Shown one piece after another: positions 5,913 to 15,574 of a DNA stretch of 64,000 bases. The notes beneath the pieces are model-generated. The model was not told the DNA's origin. It saw nothing but the letters and a program-made list of their open reading frames with translations, and searched no databases. The stretch covers positions 1 through 64,000 of the forward strand of contig NZ_BAABHD010000030.1 in the NCBI RefSeq assembly GCF_039541915.1. The letters are read 5' to 3'. Numbering within the stretch: the first letter of the stretch is position 1; each line of letters opens with the position of its first letter. Made by a program: the position numbers and the translations under genes. The DNA comes from Nibrella saemangeumensis. GTDB taxonomy: Bacteria; Bacteroidota; Bacteroidia; Cytophagales; Spirosomataceae.

Positions 5913-8900
5913 ATGAAACCTTTACCCTTTATAGCCCGACTCAGTCTTTGGCTACTGGTAATGTCTCTCTTCTCCCTTCCGCTTCTGGCTCAGAACCTGA
6001 CGGTGCGTGGCCGGGTTACCACCGATGGCACCGCAGAACCGCTACCGGGCGTAAACGTCATCATCAAAGGAACCCAACAGGGCACGACAACGGGTGCCGA
6101 CGGACAGTATCAGTTGACCGTGCCCAACGGTAATACAATCCTTACTTTCTCGTATATCGGCTATGTTACGCAGGAAATTAAAGTTGCTAACCGGTCTACG
6201 ATAAACCTGGCGCTGCAATCCGATGAGCGTTCCCTCAACGAAGTCGTCGTGGTCGGGTACGGAACACAGCGAAAAATTGAAACGACGGGCGCCATTGCCT
6301 CCATCAAGGCTGCGGACCTGGTGCAGACACCGGTGGCGAACGTAGCCCAAGGCTTGCAGGCACGGGTAGCCGGTGTGCAGGTAAACCAGAATACTGGTGC
6401 GCCGGGTGGCAATATCAGCGTCCGGATTCGGGGGACCAACTCCATCAACGGTAACTCCGAGCCCCTGTACGTTGTCGATGGTATTCAGATCTCCAACGGG
6501 GGTGGTATCAACGATGTAAGTCCGCTGTCGACCATCAACCCCAACGATATTGAGTCTGTCGAAATTTTGAAAGATGCGTCGGCGTCGGCTATTTACGGAT
6601 CAAGGGCCGCCAACGGTGTCGTTCTGATTACAACCAAACGCGGTAAATCCGGGGTGACCCGCGTTACCTTCGACAGTTACTATGGCGTTCAGAAAGCGGC
6701 CAAAACGCTGCCGGTGCTAAATGCCGCCGAATTTGCCCAACTGGAGAACGAGGTATTCAAGAACAAGTTCTACCCTGATCCAGCTTCACTGGGTGAGGGC
6801 GTCAACTGGCAGAATATCATCTTCCGCGAAGCGCCCATTCAGAACCACCAGTTGTCGATCAACGGCGGCTCAGAGAAGACGCAACTGGCTCTCTCGGCAA
6901 ACTACTTCGACCAGAAAGGGATTATCCTGAACTCGGCTTTCAAGCGCTATTCATTCCGGATGAATGTCGATCATAAGGTTAGTGACCGGGTAAAGGTAGG
7001 TGCCAGTATTCTGGGCAGTTACGCTATCAACTCCGGCATCACCACGGGCTCTACTACCATTGGCGATGCAGCTGTAGTAACAGCCTCTATTCTGGGGGCG
7101 GCCGTTGGCGCTCCCCCAACCCTGCAACCTTACCGACCAGATGGCACGCTATTTCCTTTTGGTGAGCAGGCCGGTGGACAGTACCGCGAGGTAACCAACC
7201 CGCTATCCTTCGCTAATGTACTGAACCAGACCGCCATCCGCCGGACACTGGCCAATTTCTACGGTGACTTCAACATTCTGAAAGGACTGACCTACCGGGC
7301 TTCGTTCAACGTGGATATGCAGAACAGCCTGCGCGATACATACTCGCCCCGCGCCAACGTCAACCAGTCTGACCTGAACGATAATTCGGGCTCGGGCTCT
7401 AAAGGCAACGCCAATAACCTGAACCTGCTGCATGAAAGTATCCTGACCTATAACCAGATCTTTGCCGGGCAGCACTCCGTTAAAGCCACGGCCGTTTTTG
7501 CCACCCAGACCGAAACCGGCAACTCCAACACCATCAGCGCTACGGGTTTCCCCAACGATGCTACCCAGAACGAAGCCCTGCAACTGGCGCTGAACCGCAC
7601 GGTCAGCAGCAGCCGCAGCAGCCAGCGTCTGGACTCGTACCTGGCGCGGGTAAACTATGGTTATAAAGACAAATATTTCCTGGACCTGACCGCCCGGGTC
7701 GATGGCTCCAGCAAGTTCGGTGCTAACCATAAATACGGTTTGTTCCCAGCCATCTCGGCCGCCTGGCGGATCATTGAGGAACCCTTCGTTAAATCGCTAC
7801 CGTGGCTGTCGGACCTGAAACTGCGCGCCAGCTACGGTATTACCGGAAACGCCGGTGGCCTTAGCCCCTACCAGTCGCTGGCTACCGTATCAGCTTCGGG
7901 TAGCGACTACAACATCAACCATACGTACGTTACCGGTATCAATCCATCGGGCATTGCCAACCCCGACCTGCGGTGGGAGCGTTCGGCCCAGGCGGACATT
8001 GGCCTCGACATCGGCCTGCTTAACAACCGGTTAAGTGTGATCGTCGATGTATACCATAAACGGACGAATGATTTGCTGTATGTAAAGGCCCTGCCACTGA
8101 GTTCGGGGTACAGTACGATCACGGGCAACTTTGCTTCGCTTGAAAATAGGGGCATTGAGTTAGCCGTCAACAGCATCATTCTGGACGGACCGCTTAAGTG
8201 GAGCGTATCCGGTAATGTAACGGTAAACCGCAACAAGGTGCTTGACCTGGACGGCGGCACCACCCGGGAGCGGTTTATTACGGCCTATTCGCTGCTGCGG
8301 GTAGGGAGTCCGCTGGGCGTGTTCAAAACGTACGTCTTTGACGGTATCAACCAGACCGGTGAGACGATTCTGCCGGGTTACGACGGACGCCTGGGCGGGC
8401 ATAAAGTAAAAGACATGAACGGCGACGGTGCCATCTCCTCGGCCGACCAGACCATTACCGGCGACCCGAATCCCAGGGTTATTTACGGTTTCTCGACGAA
8501 CCTCTCGTACAAGAATTTCGACTTCAGCGCCTTTTTGTCAGGCTCACAGGGCAATGATATTTACAACGCCAGCCGCCTGTCGTTCGAAATGCCGCTGGGT
8601 CAGCGTAACCAGTTTAAAGGACTCGCGAACCGCTGGTCGCCCACCAATCCGAGCAACCAGTACGTTAGTGGCTTCCAGGCAGGCCGGTTACCCATTTCCG
8701 ACTTTGTTATGGAAGATGGCTCGTACCTGCGCTGCAAGAACATAACGCTGGGGTATCGCCTGCCGGCCATCAAAGGCGTTCAGCAAATCCGCGTCTACGC
8801 CAGCGCCAACAACCTGTTCACCCTTACCAACTACAGCGGCTTCGATCCGGAGGTAAACTCCTACGCCGGCTCCAACACCGCCATTGGTATCGACAATTTA

Positions 8901-8951
8901 GTGTACCCGCAGGCCCGGTCCATTCTGGGTGGTATTCAGGTAACGTTTTAA
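5913..8951 (+). CDS. SusC/RagA-family TonB-dependent outer-membrane transporter
   Basis: The 1012-residue protein has a signal peptide ending near LLAQ (about residue 26), a carboxypeptidase-D-like domain (about 30-112), and a plug with the SusC signature regions (YVVDGIQI, then DIESVEILKDASASAIYGSR at about 210-232). The 22-strand barrel ends in an aromatic-rich strand, GGIQVTF. It imports oligosaccharides across the outer membrane, driven by TonB, with the SusD lipoprotein as a lid. It is the first gene of the operon behind the LacI operator, and susD follows after a repeat-filled gap. Length is normal for the family. The substrate is not readable, but the GH2 enzyme downstream suggests a beta-linked glycan. 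Confidence 0.96.
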   Translation: MKPLPFIARLSLWLLVMSLFSLPLLAQNLTVRGRVTTDGTAEPLPGVNVIIKGTQQGTTTGADGQYQLTVPNGNTILTFSYIGYVTQEIKVANRSTINLALQSDERSLNEVVVVGYGTQRKIETTGAIASIKAADLVQTPVANVAQGLQARVAGVQVNQNTGAPGGNISVRIRGTNSINGNSEPLYVVDGIQISNGGGINDVSPLSTINPNDIESVEILKDASASAIYGSRAANGVVLITTKRGKSGVTRVTFDSYYGVQKAAKTLPVLNAAEFAQLENEVFKNKFYPDPASLGEGVNWQNIIFREAPIQNHQLSINGGSEKTQLALSANYFDQKGIILNSAFKRYSFRMNVDHKVSDRVKVGASILGSYAINSGITTGSTTIGDAAVVTASILGAAVGAPPTLQPYRPDGTLFPFGEQAGGQYREVTNPLSFANVLNQTAIRRTLANFYGDFNILKGLTYRASFNVDMQNSLRDTYSPRANVNQSDLNDNSGSGSKGNANNLNLLHESILTYNQIFAGQHSVKATAVFATQTETGNSNTISATGFPNDATQNEALQLALNRTVSSSRSSQRLDSYLARVNYGYKDKYFLDLTARVDGSSKFGANHKYGLFPAISAAWRIIEEPFVKSLPWLSDLKLRASYGITGNAGGLSPYQSLATVSASGSDYNINHTYVTGINPSGIANPDLRWERSAQADIGLDIGLLNNRLSVIVDVYHKRTNDLLYVKALPLSSGYSTITGNFASLENRGIELAVNSIILDGPLKWSVSGNVTVNRNKVLDLDGGTTRERFITAYSLLRVGSPLGVFKTYVFDGINQTGETILPGYDGRLGGHKVKDMNGDGAISSADQTITGDPNPRVIYGFSTNLSYKNFDFSAFLSGSQGNDIYNASRLSFEMPLGQRNQFKGLANRWSPTNPSNQYVSGFQAGRLPISDFVMEDGSYLRCKNITLGYRLPAIKGVQQIRVYASANNLFTLTNYSGFDPEVNSYAGSNTAIGIDNLVYPQARSILGGIQVTF

Positions 8952-8956
8952 ATTTT

Positions 8957-9042
8957 GAATGACAGAATGATTGAATTAAACTATTCCACAATTCACCCAT
9001 TCAATCATTCTGCCACTCAATCATTCAATCACTCAATCATTC
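8957..9042. repeat. Inverted short-word repeat between susC and susD (family A)
   Basis: The 5' arm at 8957-8975 (AGAATGATTGAA core) pairs at 17 of 19 positions with 9000-9018 (TTCAATCATTCT core). The word TCAATCATT or TCAATCACT then repeats to 9042. A stem of this size between susC and susD could reduce read-through or protect the susC mRNA. It belongs to the same style of element as the repeats near 19957, 23715, 25475, 48013, 52840 and 56551. Confidence 0.65.
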
Positions 9043-9043
9043 C

Positions 9044-10525
9044 ATGAAAGCCATAACAAAAACCCTATACATATTGGCGGGCCTGACGCTGAGCGCCTGC
9101 GAACTGGACGAAACCATCTACTCGTCCATTTATACCGAAGCGTTTTACAAAACCGCATCCGATGCCGAGAAAGGCCTGATTGCCGCCTACGATCCACTGG
9201 CGGATCTCTACAGTGGTCCGGCCATGACAATGGTGCCGGATATGAGCGACGATCAGACCTACCCGCGGGGTGTAGTAGGCCGTAATACACTGACTCTTTT
9301 CACGTACGATGTCAATTACACCACGCAGAAGAGTAATTCACGCACTAACGAATCACCCCAGCAGATCTGGGCGTCGGGGTACGATGGCATCGAGAAGGCA
9401 AACTGGATCATTGCCAAAGTGCCTGCGGCTACCATGAACGAAACGCGTAAAAAGCAGATCATCGGCGAAGCGTATTTCCTCCGGGCGTTCTACTTATGGG
9501 CGCTGACCAAGAACTTCGGCGATGTACCCATTAAAACGACACCCAGCTACTCTGAGGCCGATGCTATTGTGGGCAAAAGCCCCAAAACGGAAGTATACAA
9601 GCAGATTTACGCGGATTTAGATCAGGCGCTGGAGGCTGGTTTACTCTCGTACCCGGCTGTAGACAAGGGTCGCCCGTCCAAAGAGGTGGTTAATGCGCTT
9701 TACGCCAAGGCTGCCCTGTATAACGAAGATTGGGCGAAAGCACTCGAAAAAGCACAGGCGGTCATTACCTCCGGTAAATACTCGCTGATACCGGATGTGC
9801 GCGATGTATACCGGTACGATAAAGAAGATGCGGCCCGTATCGAAAATATGTGGGCGTACGAGGTAGACCCGATTTCACCCGGTCGCTCACACCAATTGGT
9901 AGGACTCTTCGGCCCACCGGCCAGTGCCGGTCCGGAATACGCCCGGACATCGTTTGGTTCCATGTTCGCGTATATGTCATTCTACAAGTCGTTCTCGGCT
10001 CAGGACAAACGACGGCAATTGCTGGATACCAATTATGTCGATAAGGCCGGCAAGATTGTGCCGCAGCGGAGCATTACCCCGATTACAACCGATGGCGTAC
10101 TGGTTAAGAAATACCAGGACCCCATCTCAACCAGCGGTCTTATTTCCAATATTCCTATTCTGCGCTTAGCCGATATGTACCTGATTGCGGCCGAAGCAGA
10201 AGCCCGGTTGAACGGTGCCACCGCTACGGCCTACGAGTACATCAATACCGTTCGGAAACGGGCCGGACTAGCCGAACTGGCAACGGGCCTGAGCAAAGAC
10301 GCCTTCATTGAAGCAGTGTTGCAGGAGCGGGCCTGGGAGTTCTTTGCCGAAGGCGACCGCTGGTATGACCTGACTCGTACCGGTAAATTCCTGACGGTGA
10401 TTCCGAAAGCGGTCAATAGCGTGTATCCGACCCGGAACGTACAGGCCAAGCACAAGTACTTCCCGATTCCGCAGGACGAACTGAACGCCAATCCGAAACT
10501 GGAGCAAAATCCGGACTGGAAGTAG
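9044..10525 (+). CDS. SusD/RagB-family glycan-binding lipoprotein
   Basis: The 493-residue protein has a lipoprotein signal (TLSAC, C19) and the SusD layout. There is an N-terminal TPR-like helical part (for example EAYFLRAFYLWALTKNFGDV), and the conserved C-terminal part has RLADMYLIAAEAEARLNG, LQERAWEFFAEGDRWYDLTR and the family ending FPIPQDELNANP. SusD proteins are surface-exposed and pair with SusC to capture oligosaccharides. It follows susC by 92 bp of repeat and precedes the enzyme genes. Paired with the SusC just upstream it identifies this as a polysaccharide-utilisation locus. Confidence 0.96.
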   Translation: MKAITKTLYILAGLTLSACELDETIYSSIYTEAFYKTASDAEKGLIAAYDPLADLYSGPAMTMVPDMSDDQTYPRGVVGRNTLTLFTYDVNYTTQKSNSRTNESPQQIWASGYDGIEKANWIIAKVPAATMNETRKKQIIGEAYFLRAFYLWALTKNFGDVPIKTTPSYSEADAIVGKSPKTEVYKQIYADLDQALEAGLLSYPAVDKGRPSKEVVNALYAKAALYNEDWAKALEKAQAVITSGKYSLIPDVRDVYRYDKEDAARIENMWAYEVDPISPGRSHQLVGLFGPPASAGPEYARTSFGSMFAYMSFYKSFSAQDKRRQLLDTNYVDKAGKIVPQRSITPITTDGVLVKKYQDPISTSGLISNIPILRLADMYLIAAEAEARLNGATATAYEYINTVRKRAGLAELATGLSKDAFIEAVLQERAWEFFAEGDRWYDLTRTGKFLTVIPKAVNSVYPTRNVQAKHKYFPIPQDELNANPKLEQNPDWK

Positions 10526-10570
10526 GCCGCTCACCCACACGACTTTAGCTATATAGAAACTCTTCAACGA

Positions 10571-13201
10571 ATGCATACTATCTGGAAAAACAAGGCCCTT
10601 TATCTGTTACTCTGGTTCGGTTGTTCGGCCGCCTGGGCGCAGACCGGTCGATCATTGTCACTGGCCAACGACCGGATAAAAGTGACCTGGCAATCTGCCG
10701 CCGGCGGCTGGCAGATTCGGCAGGTAGCGGTGCGGAAAGGGCAGCAATGGGTCAATCTGGCGACACCATCCGGCGAAAGCACGCTGCTGTATGCCGCCGC
10801 CCCCCCCCCCGATAAGCCTGTAACAACGTTCCGGTCGATTACAGGCGAAGAGTTTCCCGGCCCGAAATACCATTACCAGGCCACCCAGTGGGCGGAGAGT
10901 ACCAATCCGGTATCGCTGAACACAGCCGGGCAGGCTATCCATTTCTTTCCGAAAGAAGCGAAACAGGCAGGGGCAAACAGCCTGCGCTTTCAGCAGGAAA
11001 CCGAAGCAGGTACGGTCACGACCGAGTGGACACTGGACCCGAAGTTTCCGTCCGACATTGTTGTGAAACAAACCCTGACGGCGAAAAAAGATGGTTACTA
11101 CTCGCTGGCCAGTCCGACACTGGCTTCAGTAAACGAACAGCAACTCGCCTGGGCCACGGTACCGGGGTATTTTCAGGGCAATACCCTACAGCCAAATTTT
11201 GCGCTGGCGTATGCCTACGGCCACGGTATTCCGTCGCTGCCCGTCATCTACCGGGAGCGGTGCGCCAGTACACTCTCGCCAATGGTCAGCACGCGAAATG
11301 GCCTAACGCTTTCGGTGATTCCAGAGCCGGGACTGGCCCGCGATCCGTGGGGGAAGGACAAGATTACACAGATAGACTGGCACATTGGTCTGTCGCACAT
11401 GAACCGCAAAGCCCAGCTTTCACCAACGGTCTATTATCCGGTCTTGGGAGAGCCGAAATCAGCCATGAAAGCGGGGGAACAGGTGAGCTATACGTTCCGG
11501 TACAGCCTGACTGATGGCGACTGGTTCAAAGCACTAAACCATGCCGTCTATGACATCTACCAGTTCAGGGAGTCACTGGCCCTGCGGCAAAGTAAGCAGT
11601 CTCTTACCAACCGTATCGAAAAGATGCACCACTACCTCACCGATCCGCAGACGTCGATGTGGAATGTGGAAGAATTTAATGGCCGGAAAATAGGGGCGCA
11701 GTCATATCTGGGTGGGGTGGTTGGCTCTAATAAGGACGCCATGAAGAATTCCGACTACGGTGCCATGTGGATGCTGGCGACGGCGACGCGTGATCCGCTA
11801 CTGACCGAGAAGGTAGTCCCCTATGCCCTGAACTTTAAATTGGCGCAGCAGCAGACGCAGGATGGCTTTTTCAAGGGAGCTGCGGTTGGGCAATACTATC
11901 TCGCCAAGTCCAGGAAGTTTGTGGAGGAATGGGGCGAAGTAGTGGAACCCATCGGCCTGACCTACTACACCATGCTCGACGTAGGCAACATGCTGTTGTT
12001 TGAGCCGAACAATACCGAACTGAAAGAACGCCTGCGCCTGGGAGCCGACCGGCTGCTGACCTGGCAGAAACCCAACGGTAGCTGGGCGGTGGCCTACGAT
12101 CGGCATACCGAGCAGGAAATATTCAAAGACGTGCAGGACGTCCGGCCCACCTTCTACGGCCTGATTGTCGCCTACCGGCTGCTGAAAGATCCGAAATACC
12201 TGCAGGCCGCTCGTAAAGGGGCTGATTGGTTTATCGATAACGCCATAAAAACGGGGAGCTTCCTCGGCGTATGCGGAGATGCCCGGTACGCACCCGACTT
12301 TGCAACGGGGCAGTCGGCGCAGGCGCTGCTGGACTTGTATGACCTGACCAAAGATACCCGCTACAAAGAGGCCGCCATCACGGCAGCTAAAATCTACACC
12401 ACATCGATTTACACCCACCCCATTCCAAACCGGACTATTAAGACGGTCAATGGTGTCCAGCGAGAGGATTGGGAGATAGCGCAGTCGGGGCTGAGCTTTG
12501 AGCATGGGGGCATTTTCGGTTCGGCTACGCGCCACGGTCCAATTCAATTGGCCAGTCACGCGGGTTTGTTTATTCGGATGTACCAACTCACCAAAGAACC
12601 GCTGTTTGCGGACATGGCGCGGACGGCTGCCATTGGTCGGGATGCGTTTGTCGACCCGAAAACCAGCGTAGCCTCGTACTACTGGCAAGCGATGAATCGG
12701 GGCGCAGGGCCATATCCGCACCATGCCTGGTGGCAGGTCGGCTGGATAACCGACTACCTGCTGGCCGAAGCTGAGTTGCGGTCGGGTGGTCAGGTGAGCT
12801 TTCCGCGAGGTTTTGTAACTCCGAAAGTAGGGCCGCACCAGACCTACGGCTTTGCCCCCGGTACGGTGTACGGCGACAAAGCCAACCTGATTATCCGCGA
12901 AGGACTGCTGCGGGCCAATAGCCCATCGGTTGATTATATTCTGTCGCATTCCACCGGCTCCAATAAAGTTTACGTGGCCCTGCTGAACAACCGGGCACAG
13001 CCAACGCAGCTCACCTTTTCGCTCGACAAAGACAAGTTAGGAACTGAGCAAAAGGTGCAGATAACCCGTATGCAGTGGCTGGACTCGGGTGGAAATGTAC
13101 AGGCAACTAATGGACAAGTGTCGCTGGAAATACCGGCCTTTGGGATTAAAGTATTGGCGGTAACCTATGCGCCGAACGGCGACCAAACTTCTATAAAATG
13201 A
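10571..13201 (+). CDS. Secreted (alpha/alpha)-barrel carbohydrate-active enzyme, family not assigned
   Basis: The 876-residue protein has a signal peptide (to about AAWAQ). A beta-sandwich-like N-terminal part spans about residues 25-330. A long helical region (about 350-740) has repeated helical pairs typical of six-hairpin glycosidases and lyases (GADRLLTWQKPNGSWAVAY; YPHHAWWQVGWITDYLLAEA). A beta-rich tail follows. Its place after susD and overlap with the symporter gene suggest cleavage of the imported oligosaccharide in the periplasm. I cannot assign a GH or PL family or point to catalytic residues; similar proteins may carry misleading names such as phosphodiesterase. Codons near 77-81 contain an 11-C run. 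The stop overlaps the next gene by ATGA. Confidence 0.7.
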   Translation: MHTIWKNKALYLLLWFGCSAAWAQTGRSLSLANDRIKVTWQSAAGGWQIRQVAVRKGQQWVNLATPSGESTLLYAAAPPPDKPVTTFRSITGEEFPGPKYHYQATQWAESTNPVSLNTAGQAIHFFPKEAKQAGANSLRFQQETEAGTVTTEWTLDPKFPSDIVVKQTLTAKKDGYYSLASPTLASVNEQQLAWATVPGYFQGNTLQPNFALAYAYGHGIPSLPVIYRERCASTLSPMVSTRNGLTLSVIPEPGLARDPWGKDKITQIDWHIGLSHMNRKAQLSPTVYYPVLGEPKSAMKAGEQVSYTFRYSLTDGDWFKALNHAVYDIYQFRESLALRQSKQSLTNRIEKMHHYLTDPQTSMWNVEEFNGRKIGAQSYLGGVVGSNKDAMKNSDYGAMWMLATATRDPLLTEKVVPYALNFKLAQQQTQDGFFKGAAVGQYYLAKSRKFVEEWGEVVEPIGLTYYTMLDVGNMLLFEPNNTELKERLRLGADRLLTWQKPNGSWAVAYDRHTEQEIFKDVQDVRPTFYGLIVAYRLLKDPKYLQAARKGADWFIDNAIKTGSFLGVCGDARYAPDFATGQSAQALLDLYDLTKDTRYKEAAITAAKIYTTSIYTHPIPNRTIKTVNGVQREDWEIAQSGLSFEHGGIFGSATRHGPIQLASHAGLFIRMYQLTKEPLFADMARTAAIGRDAFVDPKTSVASYYWQAMNRGAGPYPHHAWWQVGWITDYLLAEAELRSGGQVSFPRGFVTPKVGPHQTYGFAPGTVYGDKANLIIREGLLRANSPSVDYILSHSTGSNKVYVALLNNRAQPTQLTFSLDKDKLGTEQKVQITRMQWLDSGGNVQATNGQVSLEIPAFGIKVLAVTYAPNGDQTSIK
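10800..10810 (+). repeat. C11 homopolymer inside a coding sequence
   Basis: Eleven consecutive C bases encode the APPP segment near residue 79 of the carbohydrate-active enzyme. Change by one base would truncate the protein soon after the signal peptide. Confidence 0.9.
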
Positions 13202-14931
13202 ATACTACCATAGATACGCTGGTTATTGTCGTTTTTTCGGCGTTTGTGCTGGTCATTGGTATGCTGTTTGCCCGTACCGGCCGGAACCTGAAGTCGTTTT
13301 TTGCGGGTGGCGAAGCGGTCCCCTGGTTTATTGGTGGCCTTTCCCTATTCATGAGTTTCTTCTCCGCCGGTACCTTCGTGGCCTGGGGATCTATCGCGTA
13401 TAAACACGGCTGGGTAGCTATTACGATACAATGGACTATGTGTATCGGGGCGCTGGTGACGGGGCTATTTCTGGCTCCCCGCTGGAAAGCCGCCGGGGCC
13501 CTGACGGCCGCCGAGTTCATCCGCGAACGGCTAGGCCTGACCGTGCAGAAAGCCTATATTTTCATTTTTACCTTAGTTTCGGTTTTCATTAAAGGCTCTG
13601 TACTGTACCCCGTTGCCAAGCTGGTTAGTGTATCGCTGAACCTGCCGCTGGTGCCGTGTACGATAGGCTTAGGGCTGTTCATGATTGCCTATACGGCGGT
13701 TGGCGGGCTATGGGCGGTGATGGTGACAGACATTTTGCAATTCGTCGTACTGTCGGCGGCCGTGTTTATTCTGCTGCCGCTGTCGCTGGACCGGGTTGGG
13801 GGATTGCAGGGATTTACCAGTGCGGTACCCGATGACTTTTTCAACCTGCTGAACGGCGAATATACCTTGGGATTTGTGCTGGCCTTTGTGATTTACCACA
13901 TCGCGTACATCGGCGGCAACTGGACGTTTGTGCAGCGGTACACCAGTGTCGATAGTCCGAAGTCAGCACGGAAGGTAGCGTTCCTGTTCGCGGCCCTGTA
14001 CCTCATCAGCCCCGTCATCTGGATGTTCCCTCCGATGATATACAAGGCAATCAATCCGTCGCTCACCGGCCTCGATACCGAAAACGCTTACCTGATGATT
14101 TGCCGACTGGTACTGCCGCCGGGTCTGCTGGGGCTGATGCTCACGGGTATGTATTTCTCCACTTCCGCCAGCGCCAACACCGCGCTCAATGTGGTATCGG
14201 CGGTGTTCACCAACGACATCTACAAAGGCATCATCAACCCAAAAGCTTCTGACAAGCAGCTCATGCGAGTGGCTCGTGGTTCCTCCTGGTTTTTCGGACT
14301 CGGTATGATTGGCATTGCGCTGCTCGTACCGGCGGCCGGTGGCATTGTCGAAGTTGTGCTCAGTATCTCTGCTATTTCGGGCGGACCATTGCTGGCCCCT
14401 CCGCTTTGGGCCTTATTCTCGAAACGCCTGACCAGCCGCACTACGCTTTGGATTACGTGCATTGGCCTGGCAGTAAACCTGTTCTTCAAGATACTCTCGC
14501 CCTGGCTGCTGGACTTTAAACTGACGCGCGGAGCCGAGACTATCATTGGGGTAGGTCTGCCCTTGTTACTACTGCTGACGTTTGAACTATACGCCAGCCG
14601 AAAAGGTCGGGTTGCGGCTGAATACCTGCGCTACCAGGCCACCCGGCAGCAGAAGCGGGAAGATGCCCTGCTGCACACGGATACCGGTGAGTCATTCGAA
14701 ATTCGGAAGCAGAATCGCTTTGGGCTGCGGGTCATTGCCTTATCACTAGCCTTTACGGGCGTCATGCTATTTGGACTGAGTGCGTTGGCCAGCAGCGGGG
14801 CAGGCATTACCGCCGGCATTGCAGGTGTTGTTTTACTGGCGGCCCTGATTCCCTGGCGGGCGTCGAAGCGGATTCAATTAAACCTGAGTACGCAGGAGGC
14901 TGAGAAATTCGTCAATTCGGAGAACCGATAA
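13198..14931 (+). CDS. Sodium:solute symporter (SSS/SLC5 family)
   Basis: The 577-residue protein has about 13-14 membrane helices and SSS features such as FFAGGEAVPWFIGGLSLFMS near the N-terminus (the usual GG-x6-GxS motif) and LLGLMLTGMYFSTSASANTA in the middle. It would bring the released sugar or sugar acid across the inner membrane with sodium. Its start overlaps the stop of the enzyme upstream by 4 bp, so it belongs to the same operon. The last 54 bp overlap the convergent PIN toxin gene. Confidence 0.93.
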   Translation: MNTTIDTLVIVVFSAFVLVIGMLFARTGRNLKSFFAGGEAVPWFIGGLSLFMSFFSAGTFVAWGSIAYKHGWVAITIQWTMCIGALVTGLFLAPRWKAAGALTAAEFIRERLGLTVQKAYIFIFTLVSVFIKGSVLYPVAKLVSVSLNLPLVPCTIGLGLFMIAYTAVGGLWAVMVTDILQFVVLSAAVFILLPLSLDRVGGLQGFTSAVPDDFFNLLNGEYTLGFVLAFVIYHIAYIGGNWTFVQRYTSVDSPKSARKVAFLFAALYLISPVIWMFPPMIYKAINPSLTGLDTENAYLMICRLVLPPGLLGLMLTGMYFSTSASANTALNVVSAVFTNDIYKGIINPKASDKQLMRVARGSSWFFGLGMIGIALLVPAAGGIVEVVLSISAISGGPLLAPPLWALFSKRLTSRTTLWITCIGLAVNLFFKILSPWLLDFKLTRGAETIIGVGLPLLLLLTFELYASRKGRVAAEYLRYQATRQQKREDALLHTDTGESFEIRKQNRFGLRVIALSLAFTGVMLFGLSALASSGAGITAGIAGVVLLAALIPWRASKRIQLNLSTQEAEKFVNSENR

Positions 14932-15291
14932 CTTTGGAAAATCAATGTCTCTGAGAATAGTAAAATGCTTGTCTTCGGATACTAAGTGGTCGGCATTCGC
15001 AACAAGTGCGCAGTCAACGTACTTGTTATCATCGGCATCATTGTGCATTAAGCCCCATTCGAAGTACACCGACTGGAGTATCACATTATCCAGTGATAAC
15101 AAGAGCTTGATGACGTTATCGGCCACTGAAGCAGTTGTCTTCTCTGCTAGTTTCTCATGGTATTCAGATAAGATGTCGTTGCTCACCACCAGTTCAAACC
15201 GACCAGTTCGTAACGCATCAAAAATCGGACGGTACGGGGAGGCTACAGGCAATGCGATAAGCAACACATTTATATCCAGAACAACTCTCAT
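14878..15291 (-). CDS. PIN-domain toxin of a toxin-antitoxin system
   Basis: The 137-residue protein has the PIN fold signature: D6 in VVLDINVLL, E43 in SNDILSEYHEKL, D88 and D93 in HNDADDNKYVDCAL, then VSEDKHF. These acidic residues bind Mg2+ or Mn2+ in PIN ribonucleases. The length fits the PIN_3 type of putative toxins. Its start overlaps the antitoxin gene by 4 bp. The 3' end overlaps the convergent symporter gene by 54 bp. Confidence 0.88.
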   Translation of the reverse strand: MRVVLDINVLLIALPVASPYRPIFDALRTGRFELVVSNDILSEYHEKLAEKTTASVADNVIKLLLSLDNVILQSVYFEWGLMHNDADDNKYVDCALVANADHLVSEDKHFTILRDIDFPKLSVLRIDEFLSLLRTQV

Positions 15292-15527
15292 TCCTCGGCA
15301 GTCTGGCTACGCATGTGTTCGTTTTTCCAGTCCTGAAGCGTCTGCTCATTCCAGCCTTTCTCCTGCCAAAGTCTGCTCATTTCATCGTCGACCTGCTGAG
15401 CAAAATAATCGGCCAGCAATTTCCGGATATCCCGAAGCTGTTCCTCCGACACATTGTACGGATACAGTTTTAGCAATTCAATTTGCAGATTGCTCAGTTT
15501 CGAAGGGGTGGTTTGGGAAGTGGCCAT
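15288..15527 (-). CDS. Antitoxin partner of the PIN toxin
   Basis: The 79-residue protein starts with a short polar segment, then SNLQIELLKLYPYNVSEEQL and a helical C-terminal half ending in WNEQTLQDWKNEHMRS. The first motif is recurrent in small proteins encoded just before PIN_3 toxins in Bacteroidota and Cyanobacteria. The 4-bp overlap with the toxin supports the pairing. It likely blocks the ribonuclease and represses its own promoter, which must lie in the 47 bp shared with the divergent GH2 gene. Confidence 0.8.
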   Translation of the reverse strand: MATSQTTPSKLSNLQIELLKLYPYNVSEEQLRDIRKLLADYFAQQVDDEMSRLWQEKGWNEQTLQDWKNEHMRSQTAEE

Positions 15528-15574
15528 GGTCGAGGTTTTTACAAATATAATGCGCTGTCTAACTTATTCTGATT

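Noticed and set aside
11798..12949. Minus-strand frame of 383 codons opposite the glycan enzyme
   Set aside because: No motif or ribosome site. It follows from third-position bias of the real gene.
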